Assembly (NCBI GenBank): GCA_902569095.1
Contig: CACFSX010000007.1
Location: forward strand, 1-40,758
Direction of reading: 5' to 3'
Origin: an uncultured Alphaproteobacteria bacterium
GTDB taxonomy: Bacteria > Pseudomonadota > Alphaproteobacteria > Methylaequorales > Methylaequoraceae
Length of the DNA stretch: 40,758 nucleotides
Positions 16,059 through 25,612 of this stretch are shown here, piece by piece (within the stretch, counting starts at the first letter, position 1; each line of letters starts with the position of its first letter). The notes beneath the pieces are model-generated. The model was not told the DNA's origin. It did no database searches and was given only the letters and a program-made list of their open reading frames with translations. Made by a program: the position numbers and the translations under genes.

Positions 16059-16730
16059 TTAATTATCTTTTTTTTTGGTTTTTATAGTTTTTTTTTTTGT
16101 ATTATCTTTTTTTTTAATTTCTTTCTTTAAACCAGAATTAACATTCTTTGAAATTGATTTTGATTTGTCTTGATTATTTTTCTTTTCATTCTCTTTGGAG
16201 TCTAAAACTGATTTTTGTTTACGGACTTTTTTAGAATTTTTATCTTTATTCTTCTCATCGACTTTTTTTAATTTTTTGAATTTAACAATATTTATCGACC
16301 CTCCGATTCTCTCAAATTCTTTCTTAGCTGATTCAGAAGCAGAATGTGTTTCAAGATTAATGGCTTTACTTAATTTTTTACCTAGTAGAATCTTAATGAA
16401 AACATTTTTTTTTTGTTTTGAATATATGGTTAAATCATCAATAGAAATTTTTGAATTTTCTTTTATAATTTTTCTATCAATTAAACTATTGATAAGATCG
16501 GTTTTAAGAACTATTTTGTTAATTTTTTTTCTAGATTTAAAACCATGCTTTGGCATTCTCATATGCAACGGCATTTGACCTCCTTCAAAACCATTGATCG
16601 AAACTCCGGTTCTGGATTTTTGTCCCTTAACACCTCTTCCACCTGTTTTTCCTTTTCCAGAGCCAATTCCTCTACCAATTCTTTTACGTTTTTTTAATTT
16701 GAACTCTGTTTTTATTTCATTAAGTTTCAT
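16059..16730 (-). CDS. rplO: 50S ribosomal protein L15 (uL15) with Lys-rich C-terminal tail
   Basis: Residues 1-151 form a normal uL15: [18 protein letters not shown] near the start, [18 protein letters not shown], and the GGSINIVKF end. About 72 further residues follow (152-223), almost entirely Lys, Asn, Asp and Ser with no aromatic residue, where most bacteria stop. The tail should be disordered and strongly basic. rpmD ends 2 bases before this ATG. Confidence 0.97.
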   Translation of the reverse strand: MKLNEIKTEFKLKKRKRIGRGIGSGKGKTGGRGVKGQKSRTGVSINGFEGGQMPLHMRMPKHGFKSRKKINKIVLKTDLINSLIDRKIIKENSKISIDDLTIYSKQKKNVFIKILLGKKLSKAINLETHSASESAKKEFERIGGSINIVKFKKLKKVDEKNKDKNSKKVRKQKSVLDSKENEKKNNQDKSKSISKNVNSGLKKEIKKKDNTKKKTIKTKKKDN

Positions 16731-16732
16731 AG

Positions 16733-16915
16733 CTATTTCACCTCATCAACTTTTATTAAGTGTTTTACTTTATTTATCATTCCAAGAATTGCGGAGTTAC
16801 TTTCTAAAATTCTCTCTCTATTAATTTTGTTCAAACCTAAACTGATTAAAATCTCCCTTTGTTTGTTATTTCTTCCTATTGGACTTTTTAATTGTTTTAT
16901 CTTAATTTTTGGCAC
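16733..16915 (-). CDS. rpmD: 50S ribosomal protein L30 (uL30)
   Basis: A 60-residue protein ([20 protein letters not shown]..., ending IKVDEVK), exactly the usual bacterial L30 length. I choose GTG 16915-16913, which has GGAG six bases upstream; that GGAG lies inside the last codons of rpsE. The longer frame from 16960 overlaps rpsE by 59 bases and adds 15 foreign residues. With this start the overlap with rpsE is 14 bases, so the two are translationally coupled. A TTG two codons earlier is a weaker alternative. Confidence 0.92.
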   Translation of the reverse strand: MPKIKIKQLKSPIGRNNKQREILISLGLNKINRERILESNSAILGMINKVKHLIKVDEVK

Positions 16916-17858
16916 CGTCAACTCCGCCCTGAGATATTTTTCTTCTTTTTGTGATATCATTTATTTTTAATCCCCTTCTTGCAGCAATAATTTTTGGTGA
17001 GGATGCAGATTTCAGAGCTTCAAAAGTAGCTCTAACCATATTATGAGGATTTGATGTCCCAACTGACTTAGCAACGATGTCTTGAATTCCAAGCGCCTCA
17101 AAAACTGCTCTCATCGGCCCACCTGCAATAACTCCAGTTCCAGAAGGAGCACTCCTTAAGTAAACTTTACCTGAATCAAATCTACCTTTGATATCGTGAT
17201 GCAAGGTTCTACCTTGCCTTAAAGGAACTCTCATCAATCTCGTTTTCGCCTCATCAGTAGCTTTTTTTATTGCTTCAGGTACTTCTTTTGCTTTTCCTTT
17301 TCCATGCCCAACCATTCCGTTCCCATCACCAACAACAACTAATGCAGCAAAGCTGAATCTTCTTCCTCCTTTGACAACCTTGGCAACTCTGTTGATACTT
17401 ACAAGTTTTTCTATATATTCGGGTTGTTCATTGATTTTGTTATTTGATTCTGTTTGATTAAACTTTGCATCATTTTGCTTATTATCAGAATTATTTACTT
17501 TTTTTATCTTATTTGTAGATGCAGTCAGTGTTTTTGCTACTTTTGTATCGGATTTTTTTACGCCGGTATCTTTTACTTTTTTTGTTTCAGAAATTTTCTG
17601 TTCGGTGTTTTTGACTTTTTGACTAGATTCACTGGGAGTATTTTCAATTTTCTTTTCCCTTGAATCTTTAAAATCTTTGGTTTTATCATCATTCACTTTT
17701 TTCTCAGATTTAGCAGGTATATTTTCTTGTTTATCATTTGTTGTTTTAGATTCTGACATTTTTTTTGGGCTAGCATCAGTGGTCGAATCTAATTTATTTT
17801 CATTAGATGAATTTTTAGCTTTATTTGATTTGTTTAATTCGATGTTATCTTCACTCAT
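16902..17858 (-). CDS. rpsE: 30S ribosomal protein S5 (uS5) with very long N-terminal extension
   Basis: The S5 core starts near residue 148 ([22 protein letters not shown]) and is complete, with the [15 protein letters not shown] and [19 protein letters not shown] segments of the two S5 domains. Ahead of it is a run of about 145 residues made mainly of Lys (32 of 145), Ser, Asn, Asp, Glu and Thr. Only two aromatic residues (Phe63, Phe133) occur in it. The whole protein is 318 residues against 167 in E. coli. I found no in-frame start with a ribosome-binding site near residue 145. The ATG at 17858 is 8 bases after the rplR stop, so the extension appears to be translated. Other alphaproteobacteria have short charged extensions here, but this one is several times longer. 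Confidence 0.96.
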   Translation of the reverse strand: MSEDNIELNKSNKAKNSSNENKLDSTTDASPKKMSESKTTNDKQENIPAKSEKKVNDDKTKDFKDSREKKIENTPSESSQKVKNTEQKISETKKVKDTGVKKSDTKVAKTLTASTNKIKKVNNSDNKQNDAKFNQTESNNKINEQPEYIEKLVSINRVAKVVKGGRRFSFAALVVVGDGNGMVGHGKGKAKEVPEAIKKATDEAKTRLMRVPLRQGRTLHHDIKGRFDSGKVYLRSAPSGTGVIAGGPMRAVFEALGIQDIVAKSVGTSNPHNMVRATFEALKSASSPKIIAARRGLKINDITKRRKISQGGVDGAKN

Positions 17859-17866
17859 ATTTACTC

Positions 17867-18220
17867 CTAGAACTTAATACCTTTAGACCTAATTCCCATT
17901 GCTAGCTCTTTAATTCTTCCATGATATAGATATCCTCCTCTATCGAAAGTAAAGTTATCTCTAATTTTTTTTTCATTTATCAAATCTCCAATCTTTTCTC
18001 CTACTTTAAAAGCAACTTCTTTAGGTTTAACTTTATTTTTTTTTAATGAATCGTCATGGGATGATGCTGAAAGAATTGTTTGTCCATTTTTATCATCAAT
18101 TACTTGTATATAAATATGTTTTGAAGATCTAAAAGCACAAAGCCTAAGGTTTGATGATTTTTTTACCTTTGAACGTATTCTCAGAGATCTTTTACTTTTT
18201 AGGACTTTTTTTGAAATCAT
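17867..18220 (-). CDS. rplR: 50S ribosomal protein L18 (uL18)
   Basis: A 117-residue 5S rRNA-binding protein of the central protuberance. The [18 protein letters not shown] strand, the AFKVGEKIG helix and the C-terminal [20 protein letters not shown] are standard. Its ATG overlaps the rplF stop by four bases (ATGA). Confidence 0.97.
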   Translation of the reverse strand: MISKKVLKSKRSLRIRSKVKKSSNLRLCAFRSSKHIYIQVIDDKNGQTILSASSHDDSLKKNKVKPKEVAFKVGEKIGDLINEKKIRDNFTFDRGGYLYHGRIKELAMGIRSKGIKF

Positions 18221-18750
18221 TTCTTTTTACCTTCTTTTCTTTTTATAATCTCGTCTTTGTATTTGACACCTTTACCTTTATATGGTTCCGGTTTTCTAAA
18301 AGATCTAATATTTGCTGCAATTTGACCTACTCTTTGTTTGTCAATCCCTGAGATTTTAATTTGGGTTGGTTTCGGAACCTCTATTTTTAGGTCATCTGGA
18401 ACATCAAAATTAATAGGATGTGAATAACCAAGCAGAAGTTCTAAGATTTTACCTTTCTGAGTTGCCTTGTACCCAACACCATTTAGTTCCAATTCTTTAA
18501 CATAACCTACCGTAACACCATCAACAATATTTCTGATTCTTGACCTAACGGTTCCCCACATTTTTTGTTGCGAGATAGAATCTCCAGATTTATTGACATG
18601 AATAGCTTTATCCTTAATCTCAACCTTAGCATTAGATTTGAAATCGTAGGATAGTTCTCCGAGCTTACCTTTAGCAAAAATGACATTATTTTCAATTTTT
18701 ATCTCAGTATTCTCTGGAATATTTATTGGTATTCTTCCACTTCTAGACAC
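18217..18750 (-). CDS. rplF: 50S ribosomal protein L6 (uL6)
   Basis: A 177-residue protein, as in E. coli, if started at GTG 18750-18748. It reads (M)SRSGRIPINIPENTEI, matching the family start, and AAGGAG lies 6 bases upstream. The longer frame from 18888 runs back over the 3' end of rpsH and gives 46 residues unlike L6. Two tandem L6 domains are present, and the C-terminus has EPYKGKGVKYKDE, which contacts 23S rRNA near the sarcin-ricin loop. It follows rpsH by 10 bases. Confidence 0.96.
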   Translation of the reverse strand: MSRSGRIPINIPENTEIKIENNVIFAKGKLGELSYDFKSNAKVEIKDKAIHVNKSGDSISQQKMWGTVRSRIRNIVDGVTVGYVKELELNGVGYKATQKGKILELLLGYSHPINFDVPDDLKIEVPKPTQIKISGIDKQRVGQIAANIRSFRKPEPYKGKGVKYKDEIIKRKEGKKK

Positions 18751-18760
18751 TAATATCTCC

Positions 18761-19159
18761 TTAAAAAACCTTACACAAAATTTCGCCACCAACGTTTTCA
18801 TCCCGAGCTTCGCTATCAGAAAGAACACCCTTTGATGTCGATAAGATTGATATTCCAAGCCCGTCAAAATTTCTTTGAAGGTCTCCAATTTTTGAATAAA
18901 CTCTTCTACCAGGTGTGGATATTCTCGAAATTTCTTTAATTACGGGTTCTCCATCGACATATTTTAATTCGATCTGAAAATTGTTTTTGTGATTTTCTAA
19001 CTCAATTTTTTTAAATCCCCTGATATAACCTTCTCTATGCAGAACATCAAGAACGTTACCTCTGAACCTTGACGCAGGCATAAGTACGGAATCTTTTCTT
19101 CGCAATTGACCGTTTCTAATCCTTGTTAACATATCACCCAATGGGTCTGACAAACTCAT
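18761..19159 (-). CDS. rpsH: 30S ribosomal protein S8 (uS8)
   Basis: A 132-residue central-domain 16S rRNA-binding protein. It begins MSLSDPLGDMLTRIRNGQ and ends with LSTSKGVLSDSEARDENVGGEILCKVF, the RNA-binding C-terminal domain. In E. coli S8 represses the spc operon by binding rplE mRNA; whether that control exists here was not assessed. It lies 19 bases after rpsN. Confidence 0.98.
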   Translation of the reverse strand: MSLSDPLGDMLTRIRNGQLRRKDSVLMPASRFRGNVLDVLHREGYIRGFKKIELENHKNNFQIELKYVDGEPVIKEISRISTPGRRVYSKIGDLQRNFDGLGISILSTSKGVLSDSEARDENVGGEILCKVF

Positions 19160-19178
19160 ATTATAAATCCTTTCTTAT

Positions 19179-19484
19179 TTACCAGCTTGATTTAGTTATT
19201 CCTGGGATTTGACCGATGGCAGCTAATTCTCTAAAAGCTATCCTCGATAATTTAAATTTTCTATAGACACCACGCGATCTTCCTGTAAGTGCACACCTGT
19301 TTCTGATTCTTACTTTTGATGCATTCCTAGGGATTTTTGATAATTGCAATCTTGCTTTAAACTGTTCATCAGGAGTAAGTTTCTTATTATTCGCAACTTT
19401 CAAAAGTTTGTTTCGTTTTGCTTTGTATTTATTATACATTTTCATTCTCTTTTTATTTCTCTCTATAATACTTAATTTAGACAT
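19179..19484 (-). CDS. rpsN: 30S ribosomal protein S14 (uS14), zinc-free long form
   Basis: 101 residues, the long C-minus type. The region [21 protein letters not shown] has a single cysteine, so no CxxC zinc ribbon is present. The C-terminal [19 protein letters not shown] is the family signature. It is part of the spc operon between rplE and rpsH. Confidence 0.98.
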   Translation of the reverse strand: MSKLSIIERNKKRMKMYNKYKAKRNKLLKVANNKKLTPDEQFKARLQLSKIPRNASKVRIRNRCALTGRSRGVYRKFKLSRIAFRELAAIGQIPGITKSSW

Positions 19485-19493
19485 AAATACTCC

Positions 19494-20033
19494 TTAATCT
19501 TTAAACGGTAAGTTGAAACCTTTTAATAGCTCGAACGCATGTTCCTGGTTAGTAGTTGTAGTTGTAATAGTGATATCCATACCTCTTATTTTATCAATTT
19601 TATCGTAGTCAATTTCAGGGAAAATGATTTGTTCTTTTATACCAATTGAGTAGTTACCATTCCCATCAAAAGATTTTTTAGAAAGACCTTTGAAGTCTCT
19701 TACTCTTGGTAAAGCAATGAATATGAGTCGATCTAGAAATTCAAACATACGTTTTTTGCGCAAGGTGACTTTGCATCCAATGTTGAGACCTTTTCTCAAT
19801 TTAAATCCTGCAATAGATTTTTTTGCCTTAGTAACTATTGGTTTTTGTCCAGTTATTAAGGAGAGATCTTCAATTGCCTTGTTAATAATTTTTGAATCGG
19901 TAACTGCTTCCCCAACTCCCATATTTACTACAATTTTATCTAATTTTGGGACCTCAAATATGTTTTTAAAGCTAAACATTTTTTTTAAATGGTCTCTTAT
20001 TTCTGACTCGTATTTTTCTGCTAATCTTGCCAT
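19494..20033 (-). CDS. rplE: 50S ribosomal protein L5 (uL5)
   Basis: A 179-residue 5S rRNA-binding protein that contacts the P-site tRNA. Visible are the [12 protein letters not shown] segment, [22 protein letters not shown], and the [12 protein letters not shown] and [16 protein letters not shown] regions of the C-terminal half. The length equals that of E. coli L5. The ATG is 7 bases after the rplX stop. Confidence 0.98.
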   Translation of the reverse strand: MARLAEKYESEIRDHLKKMFSFKNIFEVPKLDKIVVNMGVGEAVTDSKIINKAIEDLSLITGQKPIVTKAKKSIAGFKLRKGLNIGCKVTLRKKRMFEFLDRLIFIALPRVRDFKGLSKKSFDGNGNYSIGIKEQIIFPEIDYDKIDKIRGMDITITTTTTNQEHAFELLKGFNLPFKD

Positions 20034-20040
20034 ATTTAAC

Positions 20041-20364
20041 CTAATTTAATGTTTCTCCTGATTTCTTAAAGAATCTAACTTTTTTTCCATCTTTTAAGAA
20101 TTTAAACCCCACCCTCGAAGCTTTTGTTGTTTTTGGATCAATCAGTGACAACTTACATATATGCATTGGCATTTCTATACTTTCGATACCACCTTTTTGA
20201 GTTGCTGATTGTTTTGTATGTTTTTTAACAATATTTGCTCCTTCGACAATTGCTTTTATAGGCTTATCTTTTCCTTTAATTATCTTCAAAATTTTACCAG
20301 TCTTACCTTTATCTTTACCTGACAAAACAATCACATTATCGCCTTTTTTAATCTTAGCTGACAT
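20041..20364 (-). CDS. rplX: 50S ribosomal protein L24 (uL24)
   Basis: A 107-residue assembly-initiating protein of the large subunit. The KOW motif is at the start, [34 protein letters not shown] and a C-terminal [21 protein letters not shown] follow. Its ATG is adjacent to the rplN stop with no intervening base. Confidence 0.98.
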   Translation of the reverse strand: MSAKIKKGDNVIVLSGKDKGKTGKILKIIKGKDKPIKAIVEGANIVKKHTKQSATQKGGIESIEMPMHICKLSLIDPKTTKASRVGFKFLKDGKKVRFFKKSGETLN

Positions 20365-20733
20365 TTACAGGACCTCGGGTGCTAAAGATATTATTTTCAT
20401 ATATTTTTTGGCTCTTAATTCTCTTGTTACAGGACCAAATATTCTTGTTCCGAGTGGTTCACCATTGTTGTTGATTAAAACAGCAGCATTTCTATCGAAT
20501 CTTATAGAAGATCCATCTGATCTATAAACCTCTTTTGCAGTTCTCACAATAACTGCTTTGTGGATTTCTCCTTTTTTGACTTTGCCTCTTGGGATAGCAT
20601 CCTTAACCGTAATAACAATTACATCTCCAACAGAGGCAAATCTCCTTTTTGAACCACCCAACACCTTGATACATTGGACCTTTTTCGCTCCTGAATTGTC
20701 TGCTACTAATAAATTTGATTGCATTTGTATCAT
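20365..20733 (-). CDS. rplN: 50S ribosomal protein L14 (uL14)
   Basis: The standard 122 residues, beginning [20 protein letters not shown] and ending [12 protein letters not shown]-like (here [12 protein letters not shown]). It sits at the subunit interface near bridge B8 and contacts L19. It directly follows rpsQ with a 9-base gap. Confidence 0.98.
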   Translation of the reverse strand: MIQMQSNLLVADNSGAKKVQCIKVLGGSKRRFASVGDVIVITVKDAIPRGKVKKGEIHKAVIVRTAKEVYRSDGSSIRFDRNAAVLINNNGEPLGTRIFGPVTRELRAKKYMKIISLAPEVL

Positions 20734-20742
20734 TTTAAATCC

Positions 20743-20970
20743 TTAATTTACCACTATCCATTTTTTGGTTTTTGAAATAGGTTTGTTTTCCTGAATCGAA
20801 ACAAGCTGTCCATTTTTATATTTATTTTCCTCATCATGGACAGAATATTTTTTAGATCGATTTATGTACTTTTTATAAACAGGATGCATTACCTTGCGGC
20901 TAACTTTAACAGTAATAGTTTTCTCTGCCTTATCAGATACCACCACTCCTTTTAAAATTCTTTTTGGCAT
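20743..20970 (-). CDS. rpsQ: 30S ribosomal protein S17 (uS17)
   Basis: A 75-residue OB-fold protein that binds the 5' domain of 16S rRNA. It begins [21 protein letters not shown], with [16 protein letters not shown] in the middle and the [10 protein letters not shown] end. Length and motifs are typical of alphaproteobacteria. The gap to rpmC is 3 bases. Confidence 0.98.
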   Translation of the reverse strand: MPKRILKGVVVSDKAEKTITVKVSRKVMHPVYKKYINRSKKYSVHDEENKYKNGQLVSIQENKPISKTKKWIVVN

Positions 20971-20973
20971 ATC

Positions 20974-21180
20974 TTATTTTTTACCTTTCATGTTTTTGTT
21001 AAAATTAATTGCTGTTTTAATCCTCGCAATTTGTTTTTTTACAGCTGAGATTCTTGCTGTCTTCTCGAGTTGACCAGAACTTTTTTGAAATCTTAAATTA
21101 AGTGATTCCTTTCTCAAAAAACTCATTTTCTCCTTAAGAGCATTTGAATCAAGTTTAATTAGCTCAGAAAATTTTTCCAT
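20974..21180 (-). CDS. rpmC: 50S ribosomal protein L29 (uL29)
   Basis: A 68-residue two-helix protein at the peptide exit, near the docking site for trigger factor and SRP. The family helix RKESLNLRFQKSSGQLEKTARI is followed by KKQIARIKT. I start at ATG 21180, which shares one base with the rplP stop (TGATG). An in-frame GTG one codon earlier (21183) is equally possible. Confidence 0.95.
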   Translation of the reverse strand: MEKFSELIKLDSNALKEKMSFLRKESLNLRFQKSSGQLEKTARISAVKKQIARIKTAINFNKNMKGKK

Positions 21181-21593
21181 CACGAACCTAACCTTGTTAC
21201 GAACTTTGTCTTATTTGGCAATTTGGCTGAAGCAAGATCAAAAGCTTCTTCAGCTAAATTCTTTGAAACACCATCGATTTCAAATAAAATCTTTCCAGGT
21301 TTTACTTTTGCTGCCCAAAATTCAACTGCACCTTTACCTTTACCTTGTCTAACTTCAGCAGGCTTTTTTGAAACAGGCACATCGGGGAAAATACGAATCC
21401 AAACACGTCCCGATCTCTTCAAATGCCTTGAAATACATCTTCTAGCCGATTCAATTTGTCTAGATGTTATCCTTGCAGGTGTTAACGCTTTCAACCCAAA
21501 CGCTCCAAAATTAAGAAAATTGCCTCCTTTTGAAACTCCATGCATTCTACCTTTAAATTGTTTTCTGAATTTTGGTTTTTTTGGTTGTAACAT
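21180..21593 (-). CDS. rplP: 50S ribosomal protein L16 (uL16)
   Basis: 137 residues, the usual length. [18 protein letters not shown] is at the start, [20 protein letters not shown] in the middle, and [19 protein letters not shown] is the loop facing the peptidyl transferase region and A-site tRNA. It is the target of the arginine hydroxylase RoxA/YcfD in some bacteria. It lies 3 bases after rpsC. Confidence 0.98.
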   Translation of the reverse strand: MLQPKKPKFRKQFKGRMHGVSKGGNFLNFGAFGLKALTPARITSRQIESARRCISRHLKRSGRVWIRIFPDVPVSKKPAEVRQGKGKGAVEFWAAKVKPGKILFEIDGVSKNLAEEAFDLASAKLPNKTKFVTRLGS

Positions 21594-21596
21594 TTT

Positions 21597-22289
21597 TTAA
21601 CTATCGACTTTCTTTAGTTCATCATTTGGAACTTTATCTGAATTATTCTGATCATTTATTTCTCTATCAAATTTTTCACCTTTAAAAATCCATACCTTCA
21701 CACCGCAAATTCCATAAGTAGTGTTTGCTCTTGCAACACCGTAATCCACGTCTGCTCTAAGTGTATGCAGAGGAACTCTTCCCTCTCTATACCACTCTGT
21801 TCTTGCGATTTCTGCACCACCAAGTCTACCACTACAATTAACTCTTATTCCTTCTGCACCCAATCTCATAGCAGATTGAACAGCCCTTTTCATAGCTCTT
21901 CTAAAGGCGACTCTCTTTTCAAGCTGTTGAGCAATATTATCTGCAACTAACTGTGAATCAAGTTCTGGTTTCTTTATCTCAACAATATTTATATTTACAT
22001 CTCCGCTTACCATTTTGGTTACTGATTTTTTAAGTTTCTCAATGTCGGAGCCTTTTTTACCAATAATAACTCCAGGTCTAGACGTATAAAGTGTAATATT
22101 GGCTAGCTTTGCCGGTCTTTCTATAACAATTTTGGAAATTCCTGCGGAACTCAATTTTTTTGTTAGGAATTTTCTAAGATTAATGTCTTCTTGAAGGAGT
22201 TCAGAATAATTCTTTTCTGAGAACCATCTTGACTCCCATGACTTTATTATGCCCAACCTCAGACCAATTGGATTAGTTTTTTGTCCCAT
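21597..22289 (-). CDS. rpsC: 30S ribosomal protein S3 (uS3)
   Basis: A 230-residue protein lining the mRNA entry tunnel. It reads [20 protein letters not shown]. The KH domain contains [17 protein letters not shown], and the C-terminal domain contains [27 protein letters not shown]. The last 20 or so residues are polar and variable. The start lies 17 bases inside the end of rplV, a coupled overlap. Confidence 0.98.
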   Translation of the reverse strand: MGQKTNPIGLRLGIIKSWESRWFSEKNYSELLQEDINLRKFLTKKLSSAGISKIVIERPAKLANITLYTSRPGVIIGKKGSDIEKLKKSVTKMVSGDVNINIVEIKKPELDSQLVADNIAQQLEKRVAFRRAMKRAVQSAMRLGAEGIRVNCSGRLGGAEIARTEWYREGRVPLHTLRADVDYGVARANTTYGICGVKVWIFKGEKFDREINDQNNSDKVPNDELKKVDS

Positions 22290-22701
22290 TATCTTCCTTT
22301 GTTTTCTTAATTTTCGTTTGTTTTTTTTCTGAAGACTCGTCTCTTTCTTGAACGAGTATTCTAATTCTGGAAAAAGTCTTTAAGATTTTTCCAGCTCTTC
22401 CTCGAGCTCGAGGTCTAAACCTCTTAAGAACCATTGATTTTCCAACACTTGCTTCCTTTACAATTAACTTATCTATATCGAGTTGATGGTTATTTTCAGC
22501 ATTAGAGATTGCAGATTTAAGGATTTTCAAAATGTCGCCAGAAATTCTTCTTTTTGAAAAAATTAGGTTGTTAATGGCTTTTTCAACTTTAAGACCTCTG
22601 ATTAATCCCAAGACTAAATTTGTCTTTTGAGGACTAGATTTCAAAGATTTTCCAATTGCTTTTACAACCAAACTTTCTTCCTTCTCTATTTTATTTGCCA
22701 T
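22273..22701 (-). CDS. rplV: 50S ribosomal protein L22 (uL22)
   Basis: A 142-residue tunnel-constriction protein. The core runs to the end of the beta hairpin [24 protein letters not shown] (residues 95-118). A further two dozen Lys/Glu/Thr-rich residues make it slightly longer than usual. That tail overlaps the start of rpsC by 17 bases. The tunnel-facing hairpin lacks obvious macrolide-resistance deletions. Confidence 0.97.
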   Translation of the reverse strand: MANKIEKEESLVVKAIGKSLKSSPQKTNLVLGLIRGLKVEKAINNLIFSKRRISGDILKILKSAISNAENNHQLDIDKLIVKEASVGKSMVLKRFRPRARGRAGKILKTFSRIRILVQERDESSEKKQTKIKKTKEDNGTKN

Positions 22702-22715
22702 ACTCTTTTAATATC

Positions 22716-22988
22716 CTATGATGTTTTCTTATCAGCATTATGCCCTTTGTATGTTCTGGTGGGAGAAAACTCTCCGAACTTATGACCTACCATATTTTCA
22801 CTTACAGTCACTGGAATATGTTTTTTACCATTGTGAACACCAAACGTTAAACCAACAAACTCTGGCAGAATAGTTGATCTTCTAGACCAGGTCTTTATCA
22901 CGTCATTTCTTCCGGAACTCTTAACGGCCTCAGCTTTCTTTATTAAATAAACGTCAACAAATGGACCTTTCCATACTGATCTAGACAT
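22716..22988 (-). CDS. rpsS: 30S ribosomal protein S19 (uS19)
   Basis: A 90-residue head protein paired with S13. It reads [20 protein letters not shown], with [21 protein letters not shown] and the C-terminal [14 protein letters not shown]. Its ATG shares one base with the rplB stop (TAATG). Confidence 0.98.
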   Translation of the reverse strand: MSRSVWKGPFVDVYLIKKAEAVKSSGRNDVIKTWSRRSTILPEFVGLTFGVHNGKKHIPVTVSENMVGHKFGEFSPTRTYKGHNADKKTS

Positions 22989-23812
22989 TATTTTTTACCT
23001 CTTCTAATTATATATTTATCGGTTCGTTTATTATTTCTCGTTTTCTTTCCCTTAGCTGAAAAACCTTTTCTTGAAACAGGATTTCTTCCACCTGAGGTTC
23101 TTCCTTCTCCACCACCGTGAGGATGATCTACAGGATTCATAGCAACACCTCGGACTACAGGACGGATGCCCATCCAACGTTTTCTTCCAGCTTTACCAAG
23201 CTTTATGTTTTTATTATCTGGATTTGAAACCATTCCAATTGTAGCACAGCATTCTATTCTAACCATTCTAATTTCACCGGATGAGAGTTTTATTTGTGCG
23301 TATTCTGAGTCTTTTCCAATCAGCTGACTATAGGTTCCCGCAGATCTATTAAGTTGTCCCCCTTTACCTGGCTTCATTTCAATGTTGTGAATTAAAGTGT
23401 CAGTTGGTATATTTTTAAGTTGCATACAATTTCCTACTTTTATATCGGCTTTGTCTGATGAAATAATTTTATCGCCTATTTTTAATTTTTGAGGTGAAAT
23501 TATGTATGAAAACTTCTCATCCTCATATTTTATAAGTGCAATATTGGCTGTCCTATTAGGATCGTATTCTATTCTTTCTACAGTAGCGAAAATATCTTTT
23601 ATATTTCTTTTAAAATCCACCAATCTATATTTTCTTTTATGACCACCCCCCTGTCTTCTTGAAGTAAGGTGACCAAAATTGTTTCTACCTCCATTTTTAG
23701 TTAATCCTTTTGTTAATTTCTTAAAAGGTTTGCCTTTATGTAAGTCATTATTGTCGGTTAGTACAAGTCCTCTTTGACCCGCAGTATTCGGTTTGAATTG
23801 TTTTAAAGCCAT
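22988..23812 (-). CDS. rplB: 50S ribosomal protein L2 (uL2)
   Basis: A 274-residue primary 23S rRNA-binding protein needed for subunit joining and peptidyl transfer. It contains [20 protein letters not shown] near the start. The C-terminal [18 protein letters not shown] carries the histidine (in HPHGGGEG) near the catalytic centre. The C-terminal tail is basic ([20 protein letters not shown]). Two bases separate it from rplW. Confidence 0.98.
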   Translation of the reverse strand: MALKQFKPNTAGQRGLVLTDNNDLHKGKPFKKLTKGLTKNGGRNNFGHLTSRRQGGGHKRKYRLVDFKRNIKDIFATVERIEYDPNRTANIALIKYEDEKFSYIISPQKLKIGDKIISSDKADIKVGNCMQLKNIPTDTLIHNIEMKPGKGGQLNRSAGTYSQLIGKDSEYAQIKLSSGEIRMVRIECCATIGMVSNPDNKNIKLGKAGRKRWMGIRPVVRGVAMNPVDHPHGGGEGRTSGGRNPVSRKGFSAKGKKTRNNKRTDKYIIRRGKK

Positions 23813-23814
23813 AC

Positions 23815-24120
23815 TTATTTTATCTCCACTGTTGTGTCTATAGAATTTCCTTCAGCCAGCTTTACAAATGCCTTCTTGAAATCAGGTCGTTTTCCAGAAA
23901 TATTTCGAAATTTTTTAATTTTTCCATTTTGGTTTAAAGTATTTACTGACAATACTTTTACATCAAATAACTTTTCCACTGCTTGCTTAATTTGAGGTTT
24001 AGTTGACTTAGTAGAAACTTTAAAAACGTAATAATTAAACTGTGAAACATAAGTAGATTTTTCTGAGATCAAAGGGTTTCTGATAACTTCATACAACTTC
24101 TGGTTTGAAATTTTTTTCAT
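23815..24120 (-). CDS. rplW: 50S ribosomal protein L23 (uL23)
   Basis: A 101-residue exit-tunnel protein that docks trigger factor and [14 protein letters not shown] is near the start and [26 protein letters not shown] forms the core fold. The family's conserved exit-site glutamate is likely within ISEKS. Its ATG overlaps the rplD stop by four bases. Confidence 0.97.
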   Translation of the reverse strand: MKKISNQKLYEVIRNPLISEKSTYVSQFNYYVFKVSTKSTKPQIKQAVEKLFDVKVLSVNTLNQNGKIKKFRNISGKRPDFKKAFVKLAEGNSIDTTVEIK

Positions 24121-24740
24121 TTATTTAACCTTTCATGAATTCCAGTTACTGCGCTTGATGAAAAAATCAAATAATCTCTTTTCAAGATATCGTATACGTT
24201 TAATCCCACCAATGGCAAAATATCAATTTTTGGAACATTTTTAGCTGCTAAGTAAAAATTTTTATCTATATCTTTATTTTCAACAAACAATGCAGAATCT
24301 ATTTTCAGAGTAGAAAGCTTATTTTTAAATAGGCTAGTCTTTGGTTTTGATATTTTCAACTCATCAATTATTTTAAATTTCCCATCTTTTAGTTTTTTGG
24401 ATAAAACCATTTTAAGAGCTAATCTTTTTATTTTTTTTGGAAGTTTATGCGCATGCGATCTGACCTGAGGACCAAAAATAACTGCACCACCTCTCATTTG
24501 CGGCGACCTTTTACTACCTTGCCTTGCACTTCCAGTTCCTTTTTGTTTGAAAGGTTTTTTTGTTGTTCCAGAGATCTCAGAAATCCCTTTCGTTTTGTGG
24601 TTACCGCTTCTTCTTTTGGAAAGCTGATATCTAACCATTCTGTAAATGATTTCATCTTTTATATCAATTGAAAATATTGACTTGTCAAGATCAATCTCTT
24701 TCAAAATTTTATTATCTAGTGTATTGATTTTTTCTTTCAT
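24117..24740 (-). CDS. rplD: 50S ribosomal protein L4 (uL4)
   Basis: 207 residues. The tunnel loop KGTGSARQGSKRSPQMRGGAVIFGP-like block lies at about residues 66-90. In E. coli L4 also represses the S10 operon through the mRNA leader. No comparable leader exists here because rpsJ follows tuf by only 22 bases. A 63-base gap with only a weak AAAAGG separates it from rplC. Confidence 0.97.
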   Translation of the reverse strand: MKEKINTLDNKILKEIDLDKSIFSIDIKDEIIYRMVRYQLSKRRSGNHKTKGISEISGTTKKPFKQKGTGSARQGSKRSPQMRGGAVIFGPQVRSHAHKLPKKIKRLALKMVLSKKLKDGKFKIIDELKISKPKTSLFKNKLSTLKIDSALFVENKDIDKNFYLAAKNVPKIDILPLVGLNVYDILKRDYLIFSSSAVTGIHERLNK

Positions 24741-24803
24741 CGTTTTAAATGTTTAAATTTTATTTACCTTTTTGTGATCTTAATTAAATAATTATTCCTC
24801 TTC

Positions 24804-25601
24804 TTAAACTTTATCGTTCTCAATATCTTTTTGTTTTTTTTCACTTTCACTATTTTCAGCAGCAGACGCCTCAACTTTTTCAGAAACATTTGTTTTTTTG
24901 TCTTGAGGGTTCTCAAGTGGAGAATCTTCATTAATATTTTTATTATTGTCTTCATTTATTGAGATTTTTTGATTTTTCTTAACTGCATCAACAATCTTAA
25001 TGATTGAACCTTTGTGACCAGGAACAGCTCCTTTTAGTATTATCAGATTATTCTCAACATCAATATTTAATATTTTTAAATTCTGAATTGTAACTTTTTT
25101 GTTGCCAAGTCGCCCTGCCATTTTTTTTCCTTTAAAAACCTTTCCAGGATCTTGGCATTGACCTGTTGATCCGTGGGATCTATGCGATATTGATACACCG
25201 TGCGTAGCTCTGTTTCCTGAAAAGTTGTGCCTTTTCATTCCGCCGGCAAAACCCTTACCAATTGAGTTTGACGTCACATCGACAAACTGTCCAATCATAA
25301 AGTTTGATACTTTTACTTTGTCTCCAACTTTAAAACGACTTGGTTCTGACAACTTAAACTCTTTAGAAAAGGAAAAGGCATTTAGTTTATTTTTTTTCAA
25401 AAACTCTTTAAAAGGTTTACCAACGGATTTTGAATAATTTCCATGAGATAGCGTCACAGCATTGTATCCGTCTTTGTCGAGGCTTTTAAGAGAAACAACT
25501 TGACATTCTTTTACTTGAAGAATTGTGACGGAATGATTGATTTTATCATTATCATAGAACCGAGACATTCCAACTTTTTCTGCTAATAACCCTTCCCTCA
25601 T
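24804..25601 (-). CDS. rplC: 50S ribosomal protein L3 (uL3) with C-terminal extension
   Basis: Residues to about 210 are a full uL3: MREGLLAEKVGMSRFY, RHNFSGNRATHGVSISHRSHGSTGQ and PGKVFKGKKMAGRLG. The GQCQD turn in the middle carries the glutamine that PrmB methylates in E. coli. The remaining 55 residues are a Glu/Asn/Lys/Ser-rich tail without aromatics, more acidic than the tails on L15 and S5. Two ATGs occur in a row. I use the second (25601), which gives the standard start and better spacing from AGGTGA; the first is at 25604. Confidence 0.97.
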   Translation of the reverse strand: MREGLLAEKVGMSRFYDNDKINHSVTILQVKECQVVSLKSLDKDGYNAVTLSHGNYSKSVGKPFKEFLKKNKLNAFSFSKEFKLSEPSRFKVGDKVKVSNFMIGQFVDVTSNSIGKGFAGGMKRHNFSGNRATHGVSISHRSHGSTGQCQDPGKVFKGKKMAGRLGNKKVTIQNLKILNIDVENNLIILKGAVPGHKGSIIKIVDAVKKNQKISINEDNNKNINEDSPLENPQDKKTNVSEKVEASAAENSESEKKQKDIENDKV

Positions 25602-25612
25602 CATAAATTCAC

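Noticed and set aside
18751-18888. 46-residue N-terminal extension of L6
   Set aside because: It lies in another frame of rpsH, and the AAGGAG-GTG start at 18750 gives the standard 177 residues.
24764-24955. Lys/Ile-rich minus-strand frame in the rplC 3' end
   Set aside because: It is an out-of-frame reading of the low-complexity L3 tail with no RBS; a frameshift is not needed because the L3 frame closes properly.
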